From Chloroflexota bacterium (lineage in GTDB: Bacteria > Desulfobacterota > Desulfuromonadia > Desulfuromonadales > Geopsychrobacteraceae), in NCBI GenBank assembly GCA_015222355.1, contig JADFVC010000129.1, positions 1-5,660 on the forward strand: a DNA stretch of 5,660 nucleotides, written 5' to 3'. Position numbers and translations under genes: made by a program. Below, one piece after another: positions 1-5,660 of the stretch (positions are counted from its first letter, which is position 1; each line of letters opens with the position of its first letter). The notes beneath the pieces were generated by a model, which was given only the letters and a program-made list of their open reading frames with translations, was not told the origin of the DNA and ran no database searches.

Positions 1-1
1 C

Positions 2-1507
2 CAGTCGATCTACCGCTGGCGGGGTGCCGAGGTCAGCAATATCCTCGATTTTGACAATGATTTCCCCCGTGCCAGGGTCATCCGCCTGGAACAGAACTAC
101 CGTTCGACACAGACGATCATCAAGGCCGCCGGTCGGGTTGTCGGTCATAACCGCGACCGACGTGACAAGGAGCTCTGGACGGACAATCCGGTTGGCGAGC
201 CTTTACAGATTGAGGCGGCTCCCGATGACCTGGAAGAAGCCCGATTTGTCGCTGACGAGATTGATCGTCTGCAGTGCGATGGTTTTGCGCTGCGTGACAT
301 CGCTGTTTTTTATCGCACCAATGCCCAGTCACGGGCTCTGGAAGAGGCACTGCGCGGCAGTCGTATCCCTTACGTAATGTTCGGCGGAGTTAAATTTTAC
401 GCCCGGATGGAGATCAAGGATGTTCTCTCTTATCTGCGATGGTTGGTCAACCCGGCCGATTCCCTGGCGGCCAAGCGGATCATCAATATCCCGGCGCGCG
501 GGATCGGCGCCGCCACCGTGGCACGGATTGCCGCTTTTGAGCAGGCTGCCGGCGGCTTTTTGCCCGCCTGCCGGTTGGCTTTGAAACAAGGTGTTTTGAA
601 GGGGATGGCCGGCAGGCGGGTCGCCGGTTTTGTCGAGCTGATCGATGATTTCACTGCACAATTGGCGCGTTTGCCTTATCCGCAACTGATGGCCGAATTG
701 ATTGAGCGCAGTGGCTATGGCCCGGCCCTGAAGGAAGAAGCGGAACAGGCGCTGACCAGTGATGGCCGCCAGGAGGCCAAAGGGCGTTTAGAAAACCTCG
801 AACAGCTGCTCGCCGGGATGGAGGAGCATGCCGCCAGAGATGGTCGCTTGCTGGATTACCTGGAACAGGTGGCGCTGATTACTGATCTGGACAGTTACGA
901 TTCGGAGCGGCAACGGGTGACCTTGATGACCTTGCACTCGGCCAAGGGTCTGGAGTTCCCGGTGGTTTTTATGACCGGGATGGAGGAGGGGCTGTTTCCT
1001 CACTCCCGGTCCGGTAACGGGGGTGAAGAGCTGGCTGAAGAACGGCGACTTTGCTATGTCGGCATGACCCGGGCAATGCGCAGGCTTTATTTGTCGCACG
1101 CCCGTCGCCGCCGGGTTTACGGCACCTATCAGTTCAATCCGCCGAGCCGGTTTCTGGCGGAAATCCCCCCGGAACTGCTGGCAGATACGCCGCCTGTGGA
1201 GTTCAAGGAAAAATCCGCAGACCAGCATAATCTGGCCTCATTGTTCGATCTGGCCAATCCGGCACAAAAAGCCGGGGAAAGACCCCTGAGCGTTGCACCG
1301 GAGCCGGTTTTCCCGGCGGCAGAAGAAGCCATTATTGAGACAACTGCCGGTTTCAGACTTGGTACGAAGGTGCGCCACATCAAGTTCGGCATCGGAACGG
1401 TGCGACGGCTGGAAGGTGTCGGGGACAAGCAGAAAGTGACCGTCTATTTCAACTCGGTCGGGCCGAAAAAATTGTTACTCAAGTTTGCCGGCTTGATGCC
1501 CGTATAG
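2..1507 (+). CDS. pcrA: ATP-dependent DNA helicase, UvrD/PcrA type (superfamily 1A), 5' end missing
   Basis: This is the C-terminal 501 residues of a 3'-5' DNA helicase that unwinds DNA during repair and replication-fork maintenance. The frame is open from base 2 and the window starts inside motif III (QSIYRWRGA, residues 1-9). Motif IV follows (LEQNYRST, 29-36), then motif V (TLHSAKGLEFP, 310-320) and motif VI (CYVGMTRA, 351-358). Spacing between the motif III Gln, motif IV Arg, motif V Glu and motif VI Arg matches what I recall for Geobacillus PcrA, so no internal deletion is apparent. By that alignment about 250 N-terminal residues are missing, including the Walker A and DExx motifs. Residues about 395-450 are a variable linker. 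Residues 451-501 form the Tudor-like domain (RHIKFGIGTV, then KKLLLKFAGLMPV), which in PcrA/UvrD contacts RNA polymerase. An ATG at 377 lies inside the conserved core and is not the start. PcrA rather than UvrD naming is a convention; Rep is less likely because of the Tudor domain. Confidence 0.95.
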   Translation, partial: QSIYRWRGAEVSNILDFDNDFPRARVIRLEQNYRSTQTIIKAAGRVVGHNRDRRDKELWTDNPVGEPLQIEAAPDDLEEARFVADEIDRLQCDGFALRDIAVFYRTNAQSRALEEALRGSRIPYVMFGGVKFYARMEIKDVLSYLRWLVNPADSLAAKRIINIPARGIGAATVARIAAFEQAAGGFLPACRLALKQGVLKGMAGRRVAGFVELIDDFTAQLARLPYPQLMAELIERSGYGPALKEEAEQALTSDGRQEAKGRLENLEQLLAGMEEHAARDGRLLDYLEQVALITDLDSYDSERQRVTLMTLHSAKGLEFPVVFMTGMEEGLFPHSRSGNGGEELAEERRLCYVGMTRAMRRLYLSHARRRRVYGTYQFNPPSRFLAEIPPELLADTPPVEFKEKSADQHNLASLFDLANPAQKAGERPLSVAPEPVFPAAEEAIIETTAGFRLGTKVRHIKFGIGTVRRLEGVGDKQKVTVYFNSVGPKKLLLKFAGLMPV

Positions 1508-1520
1508 GTGCCACTGTTTA

Positions 1521-1526
1521 GAGGTG
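1521..1526 (+). promoter_or_regulatory. Ribosome binding site for the large regulator
   Basis: GAGGTG lies six bases upstream of the ATG at 1533, which is good Shine-Dalgarno spacing. It decides the start: the in-frame GTG at 1524 sits inside this sequence and has no comparable site of its own, so ATG 1533 is preferred. Confidence 0.7.
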
Positions 1527-1532
1527 AGGCAA

Positions 1533-4500
1533 ATGACAGGGTTTGATGAACAGTTTACCCTTTTGCTGGTCGACGATAATCCAATCAACCTGATGCTGTT
1601 GGCAAAGATTATCGAGCTTGACTTGCCACGGGTGCGCATCCTGACCGCAACCAGCGCCGGGGAAGGATTAAAACTGGCTGCGCAGGAGTCGATTGATGGC
1701 GCCTTTATCGATGTCCAGATGCCGAAGGTGAGCGGCCTCGACATGTGTCGTAAACTGAAGGCCGATCCACGTACGGCAAGCATGCCGCTGGTTCTGATAA
1801 CCGCTCATATGTCGTCACCGGAAATGCGTGCCGCAGGGCTTGACGTCGGAGCTTACGATTTTATTTCTCAGCCGATCAGCAATGTTGAGATGCTGGCGCG
1901 CATCAAGGTGATGCTGCGACTCTGCCAGAGTGAAAAACTGCAGCAGCAGAATAATGGGCAACCGTTACAACAGGGCGAAAACAACTCCGCCCGGCGACGT
2001 TGGCTCGCCGGCTTGCTGCTGTCAGGCGAGGGTTCGCAACAATCCCCCGACCCGACACTTATCAAAACTCTGGCCGCAGATATGGTAGATTCCGGTGAGA
2101 TTGATGAGTGGCAGCTGGCGGAACAATTGACCGGTCGCTTTCCAACTCCCTGGCGGGAAACATTCCAGAAACTGGCTCTGCTCAACAGCATCCCCGTGCC
2201 GTTGGCAAGAAACTTAAGCGCTCTCGCCGACATCGAGGCAGTTTTTGCCTACCTGCAGCGGCACGATTTAGTGGTTCAGTCTGCAGGAGTTTCAAATGTT
2301 TGTTTCAAAACTTCGGTGGCCGGGGTGTTGCGCGAATCAGCGCAGCGTCTTCTCCGCCGGGAACAGCAACAAGAAGTTTATCGCCTTGCGGCAGATTGGT
2401 ACCAGCAAAAGGATGACCTGACGAGCACTCTTGATTACCTGCTGAGGGCAAAGGAATACCCGGCAATTTCGCAGTTGCTCAGTCAAACAGGTTTTGTTCT
2501 GCTGGCTGAGCGTTATCAGCCACGCGCGAGGCAACTGCTGGCGACAATTCCTGAAAAAAGACTGGCCGGTTGCGGGTGGTTGTCCCTGTTTGCCGGTATC
2601 GGTCATTTCCGCAACAATTCCCTTGAGGTTGCCCCCTGGCTGGAGCTGGCCCGGACTCATTTTGTGACTGAAGGTGACCGGCGCGGCGAGTTGCTGGCTC
2701 TTTCGCGCCAGGTTATTCAGTACCTGCTGGTTGATGGTAAGGTGGAACAGGGCCTGCAACAGCTGCCACGCTTGCGACAGCTGGCTGATCAGCAGTTTGA
2801 ATTGCTCGATCCGGTTAACCGTCTTAAAGTCAAATTTACCCTGGGATTGGCAGAACTGTTTTTTGCCGGTGATCTCTCCCGGACTGAAGAACTGTTGCAA
2901 CAAGCACTGGCAGAAGCTCATCAGCAAGACTTACTGAACGAGTTGCTTGAACTGCAATTGTTGCAAGCGTTACTGGCCCTCTTTCAGGGTCGCTTCCGGG
3001 TTGGTCGTGCCGCCCTGGAACAGGCTAACCTGTATGCCGGGCGGCTGGTCAATCAAGAATTGCTGCTTGATGCTTTTCCGGTGGTAGCCGCCGCACTGCT
3101 TTTTGCCGGCGGTGAGTTGGAGAGTTTCGATGAACAGCATCGCGCTGCTGAAAGGCTTTGGGGAAGGGAGCGTCTGAAAAACTCGGCCTGTGGTCCTCTC
3201 CTGAATTTCTTTGCCGTCCTGGCTCAGGTCGCTCGGGGCAAAAGGGGCGTTGCCGGAGAGCAGCTGGAGGTGGCCCTGGTCGGTGGTTCGTCTGCCTTCA
3301 GTGCGCATTTACAGAGCTGGTTGTTGCAGTTGCGTGCCCTGCTGAATGCACAGGCCGGGCAGGAATCCGCAGCACTGCCTGATTCGACTCAGGCCCTCGA
3401 GCTACGTGCCCAGGCCGATGGTCAACTCTCCTGGTTGCCGAACCTGCTGCTGGCCGGGGCGACTGCGTTGATTTTACAGCAGTATGACCGGGCGGCCGAG
3501 CTTTTGGAGGAAGGGTCGGCAAAGTCACAAGCACTGGGGGAGGATTGTTTTTACAGTGGCTTCTGTGCCTGGTCGGCTTTGTTGCATTTACGTCGGGATG
3601 AACAAGAGCAGGCCCTGGAGCGACTCGGTCAGTTGTTCGGCAGCTTGCGGCGTAAACATCTGGATTTCTTTTTTGCTCTGACCCCGGAGCTGCTCAGGGA
3701 ACTGCTGCCGGCGGCCATGCAACGTGCCGAGTGGCGAGAGCAACTCAGACAACTGGCCTGGAAGCGGCTGGCTTGCGGGCTGGACGAGTCCGGTCGCCTG
3801 ATCCCGCTCGCGAACCTGCAGACCCTTGGTGGCTTCCAGCTGGTTCTCGGCGGCAGAGAACTCAACTTCAGCGACGTCGGCCAGCCCTCCCGGCTGATTC
3901 TGGCGCTATTGGCGGCAGCTCCCAATAACGCTTTATGTACGGAAGTTTTGATGGGCACCCTCTGGCCCGACAGTCCCCCGAATAAAGCTCGAAACAGTTT
4001 TGATGCGGCCCTTTCCCGGTTACGTAAAAATCTTGAAAACTGTTTTGGCAAGCAGATTCGTCAGGACTACTTGGTTCTGGAAAAAGGCATGCTGTTGCTG
4101 AAAAATGTGCTGATTGATGCCCGTCAGTTTACCACGGCAATGGAAACGTCCCGCCGTCACTTGCAGCGGCAAAATCTTTGGCAGGCCGAGTTGGCCTTGC
4201 GCCAGGCCGGTAAAACCTGGAAAGGAGACTTTTTAGCCGGTTATGAACTGGTTGCTGATCTGCCGTACTACCGTGAACAACTCTCACAATTGCGGCTGGA
4301 GCACCTCTCTGTGCTTGCCCGTATTTTGCAACAGCGTAGAGAGATCGCTGAGGCGATCGGTTTATTGCAAATCGGTTTACAGCTGGAACCGACCCAGGAC
4401 TCTCTGGTCCAGCAATTGTTGCTGATCTATCAACAGCAAGGAGAAAAACACGCGGCCCGGCAGTTACTTGAAGCTTTTCGTAGAGCACTGGAAGCGGAGG

Positions 4501-4565
4501 ATTACGATCCAGAGGAGATTACTGAATTGATTGAAACCCTGAGCCCAGAGCGGCTTGAATTATAA
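1533..4565 (+). CDS. Large response regulator: receiver - MalT-like helical/TPR region - SARP winged helix - BTAD
   Basis: A predicted cytoplasmic transcription regulator of 1010 residues. Residues 8-130 are a receiver domain with acidic pair D14/D15, phospho-acceptor D60 (in FIDVQMP) and T90. The usual lysine before the conserved proline is Q113. A Gln/Asn-rich linker covers about 132-152. Residues about 205-315 resemble the winged-helix arm after the NTPase in MalT-type STAND proteins (AYLQRHDLVVQ, then LRRE...YRLAADWYQQ, then DYLLRAKEY), but I find no Walker A or B motif. Residues 315-745 are Leu/Gln-rich helical repeats, probably TPR. Residues 761-857 are an OmpR/SARP-type winged helix (LGGFQLVLGGREL, then LMGTLWPDSPP and ARNSFDAALSRLRK). 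Residues 859-1000 are a BTAD (WKGDFLAGYEL, then YYREQLSQLRLEHL). Compact REC-wHTH-BTAD regulators are known (the SAPR family, COG3947); this one carries a very large helical insert. It probably binds DNA through the C-terminus and partners or ligands through the repeats. The inducing signal and target genes are unknown, and no kinase is adjacent. Confidence 0.88.
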   Translation: MTGFDEQFTLLLVDDNPINLMLLAKIIELDLPRVRILTATSAGEGLKLAAQESIDGAFIDVQMPKVSGLDMCRKLKADPRTASMPLVLITAHMSSPEMRAAGLDVGAYDFISQPISNVEMLARIKVMLRLCQSEKLQQQNNGQPLQQGENNSARRRWLAGLLLSGEGSQQSPDPTLIKTLAADMVDSGEIDEWQLAEQLTGRFPTPWRETFQKLALLNSIPVPLARNLSALADIEAVFAYLQRHDLVVQSAGVSNVCFKTSVAGVLRESAQRLLRREQQQEVYRLAADWYQQKDDLTSTLDYLLRAKEYPAISQLLSQTGFVLLAERYQPRARQLLATIPEKRLAGCGWLSLFAGIGHFRNNSLEVAPWLELARTHFVTEGDRRGELLALSRQVIQYLLVDGKVEQGLQQLPRLRQLADQQFELLDPVNRLKVKFTLGLAELFFAGDLSRTEELLQQALAEAHQQDLLNELLELQLLQALLALFQGRFRVGRAALEQANLYAGRLVNQELLLDAFPVVAAALLFAGGELESFDEQHRAAERLWGRERLKNSACGPLLNFFAVLAQVARGKRGVAGEQLEVALVGGSSAFSAHLQSWLLQLRALLNAQAGQESAALPDSTQALELRAQADGQLSWLPNLLLAGATALILQQYDRAAELLEEGSAKSQALGEDCFYSGFCAWSALLHLRRDEQEQALERLGQLFGSLRRKHLDFFFALTPELLRELLPAAMQRAEWREQLRQLAWKRLACGLDESGRLIPLANLQTLGGFQLVLGGRELNFSDVGQPSRLILALLAAAPNNALCTEVLMGTLWPDSPPNKARNSFDAALSRLRKNLENCFGKQIRQDYLVLEKGMLLLKNVLIDARQFTTAMETSRRHLQRQNLWQAELALRQAGKTWKGDFLAGYELVADLPYYREQLSQLRLEHLSVLARILQQRREIAEAIGLLQIGLQLEPTQDSLVQQLLLIYQQQGEKHAARQLLEAFRRALEAEDYDPEEITELIETLSPERLEL

Positions 4566-4577
4566 ACCATCCATAGT

Positions 4578-4583
4578 AGAGGA
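4578..4583 (+). promoter_or_regulatory. Ribosome binding site for the Mrp-family ATPase
   Basis: AGAGGA lies eight bases before the ATG at 4592, within the 26-base gap after the regulator's stop codon. It supports this start, which keeps the N-terminal cysteine cluster in the protein. The gap holds no terminator, consistent with read-through from the upstream gene. Confidence 0.65.
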
Positions 4584-4591
4584 ATAGCATT

Positions 4592-5461
4592 ATGAGTACT
4601 TGTGACAGCTGTAACGATAGTTCCTGCTCGGTGAAGCAATCGGGCGAAGCCAATGATGAACAGGCGCAGATACGCCGCAACCTGGCGATCCGGATGTGTG
4701 GGATCCAAAACAAGATTATCGTCATGTCCGGCAAGGGCGGTGTTGGTAAAAGCACGACCGCGGTCAATCTTGCTTTTGCACTGGTTGAAAAAGGTTTCAA
4801 GGTGGGTTTGCTCGATATCGATCTGCATGGACCGAGCGTGCCGACCATGTGTGGACTGACCGGAGAGCGACCGCAGGCAAGCGAAGAGGGGATTTTCCCT
4901 CTGGAGGTTTCCGGTCTCAAGCTGATGTCGATCGGTTTTTTGTTGGCCTCGTCCGGCCAGGCAACGATCATGCGCGGGCCGATGAAGCATGGTGCCATTC
5001 AGCAATTGCTGGCTGATGTGGTCTGGGGTGAGCTTGACTATCTGTTGATCGATTGCCCTCCGGGAACCGGTGATGAGCCCTTGAGCGCAGTGCAGCTGCT
5101 CGGTAAAGGGGCGGCCGCCGTGGTGGTGACCACGCCACAGGAAGTTGCGCTGGTCGATGTGGAAAAATCACTCAGCTTCTGCCGTGAACTGAAGCTGCCG
5201 GTGGTTGGCCTGATTGAAAACATGAGCGGATTTGTCTGCCCGCACTGCAACGAAGTGTCGGATATCTTCAAAAGCGGTGGCGGCGATAAGCTGGCAGAGA
5301 AAACCGGCGTGGCCATGCTGGCCAAGGTGCCTCTCGACCCACGGATTGTTACTTCCGGAGATGACGGCAAACCGCACATTCTTTCCCATCCCGAGTCGAG
5401 TTGCAGCGAAGCTTTACGCAAGGTTGCCGCGGCGGTTGTCGCTTTTGTCGACGGGGAATGA
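4592..5461 (+). CDS. mrp: Mrp/NBP35-family ATP-binding protein, probable iron-sulfur cluster carrier
   Basis: A 289-residue cytoplasmic P-loop ATPase of the Mrp/ApbC/NBP35 group, whose members bind a transferable Fe-S cluster, usually at a dimer interface, and deliver it to apo-proteins. The deviant Walker A is SGKGGVGKST (46-55), with signature K48 and catalytic K53. The switch I region is DIDLHGPSVP (75-84), and switch II/Walker B is LIDCPPGTGDE (151-161). ENMSGFVCPHC (209-219) carries the C216/C219 pair typical of Mrp proteins that hold the bridging cluster. The N-terminus has a further cysteine group, C4, C7 and C12, recalling but not matching the N-terminal ferredoxin-like motif of eukaryotic Nbp35. 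There is no N-terminal MIP18/DUF59 domain, which some bacterial Mrp/ApbC proteins carry. Length and motifs indicate an intact gene. It follows the regulator by 26 bases and is probably in the same transcript. The family is certain; the Fe-S carrier role is inferred from the family and the cysteines. Confidence 0.95.
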   Translation: MSTCDSCNDSSCSVKQSGEANDEQAQIRRNLAIRMCGIQNKIIVMSGKGGVGKSTTAVNLAFALVEKGFKVGLLDIDLHGPSVPTMCGLTGERPQASEEGIFPLEVSGLKLMSIGFLLASSGQATIMRGPMKHGAIQQLLADVVWGELDYLLIDCPPGTGDEPLSAVQLLGKGAAAVVVTTPQEVALVDVEKSLSFCRELKLPVVGLIENMSGFVCPHCNEVSDIFKSGGGDKLAEKTGVAMLAKVPLDPRIVTSGDDGKPHILSHPESSCSEALRKVAAAVVAFVDGE

Positions 5462-5524
5462 TTCAGTAAAAACAGGTGTTTTCCTTGTTTTATCCACCGA
5501 CGAATGTTAATTTTCAGCATCCGT

Positions 5525-5549
5525 GCCGACCCGGTTTCTTTGGGTCGGC
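5525..5549 (+). terminator. Hairpin, probable transcription terminator after the three-gene cluster
   Basis: A perfect 8-base-pair GC-rich stem (GCCGACCC pairing with GGGTCGGC) encloses a 9-base loop, 63 bases after the mrp stop codon. It is followed only by TTGATATAT, not a true T-run, so it may be a weak intrinsic terminator or a 3'-end-stabilising hairpin. The minus-strand side has no T-run either, so the direction is assigned by gene context. Confidence 0.5.
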
Positions 5550-5573
5550 TTGATATATCGGTGAGCTGGAATA

Positions 5574-5602
5574 TTCACCTAGTACCATGTACATCATAAA
5601 AT
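5574..5602 (+). promoter_or_regulatory. Candidate sigma-70-type promoter reading out of the window
   Basis: TTCACC (5574-5579, four of six consensus matches) and TAAAAT (5597-5602, five of six) are separated by 17 bases. The site lies just after the probable terminator, where a promoter for a following gene would be expected. An 8-base palindrome (ATGTACAT, 5587-5594) falls within the spacer and could be an operator. Matches this loose occur by chance in AT-rich DNA, and the gene it would serve is not visible. Confidence 0.25.
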
Positions 5603-5660
5603 TTCGCAAAATTGCGCCGGGATTTGACGTGCCAGCAAGGCGTGATTTCAGTTGCATAGC

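Larger units (their letters stand above)
5462..5660. other. Non-coding tail after mrp
   Basis: This 199-base stretch is more AT-rich than the genes and has no convincing coding sequence. Besides the hairpin at 5525-5549 it contains an imperfect AT-rich inverted repeat right after the stop codon (5467-5476 with 5483-5492), a GATATATC palindrome (5552-5559), a 5-bp inverted repeat GGTGA/TCACC (5560-5564 with 5575-5579), ATGTACAT (5587-5594) and CGCAA-AA-TTGCG (5605-5616). It probably combines the 3' end of this transcript with the upstream region of a gene beyond the window. Confidence 0.6.

Noticed and set aside
377..379. ATG that could be taken as the start of the helicase gene
   Set aside because: The frame is open back to base 2 and encodes conserved helicase motifs III and IV upstream of this ATG.
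1524..1532. Alternative GTG start for the large regulator, three codons upstream of the ATG
   Set aside because: The GTG is part of the Shine-Dalgarno sequence that serves the ATG at 1533, and it has no good site of its own.
2337..2927. Long minus-strand open frame (196 codons) opposite the regulator
   Set aside because: It is antisense to a well-supported coding sequence, and its composition simply reflects the Leu/Gln-rich codons on the other strand.
1524..4565. Possible STAND NTPase (Walker A/B) in the large regulator
   Set aside because: Reading the protein through, I found no GxxxxGK[ST] and no hydrophobic-DD pattern in the right place; the receiver occupies the N-terminus instead.
5620..5635. 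CTGGCACG on the minus strand, resembling the -24 part of a sigma-54 promoter
   Set aside because: The -12 element (TTGC at the right spacing) is absent; the sequence there is ATCC.
5514..5657. Minus-strand open frame of 47 codons in the tail
   Set aside because: It runs through the terminator hairpin and the palindromes, has no recognisable family and has no clear ribosome binding site.
5587..5660. Open frame on the + strand from an ATG to the window edge (24 codons)
   Set aside because: No Shine-Dalgarno sequence, too short to judge, and the ATG lies inside a palindrome and promoter-like spacer. It could only be settled with the sequence beyond the window.
1..5660. CRISPR array, insertion sequence, tRNA or rRNA
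   Set aside because: No regularly spaced repeats, no transposase frame or long terminal inverted repeats, and no recognisable RNA-gene sequence; nearly all the window is coding.

Overview
The window holds three genes, all on the + strand and closely spaced, followed by about 200 bases of non-coding sequence. The organism looks like a free-living, Gram-negative, Deltaproteobacteria-type bacterium with a genome of roughly medium GC content. A Desulfuromonadales/Geobacter-like source is my best guess. It rests on the style of the Mrp protein and of the large regulator, not on a database match.

Layout: (1) 2-1507, the last 501 residues of a UvrD/PcrA-type superfamily 1A DNA helicase. The 5' end lies outside the window, while helicase motifs III-VI and the C-terminal Tudor-like domain are all present. 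(2) 1533-4565, a 1010-residue regulator with an unusual domain order: a response-regulator receiver domain, then about 630 residues of helical repeats resembling the winged-helix arm plus TPR part of MalT-type proteins (but without their NTPase), then a SARP-type winged helix and a bacterial transcriptional activator domain (BTAD) at the C-terminus. The conserved receiver lysine is a glutamine. (3) 4592-5461, a Mrp/NBP35-family P-loop ATPase, probably an iron-sulfur cluster carrier, with an extra N-terminal cysteine cluster and a CPHC pair. (4) 5462-5660, non-coding, with one strong hairpin that may be the terminator, several short palindromes and a weak candidate promoter pointing rightward.

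The gaps between genes are 25 and 26 bases, each with a clear Shine-Dalgarno sequence and no terminator, so the three genes are probably co-transcribed. DNA repair/replication (helicase) and Fe-S assembly (Mrp) are housekeeping functions. The regulator between them is the unusual element: no histidine kinase is visible and its targets cannot be read from the window. I see no mobile element, CRISPR array, tRNA or rRNA.
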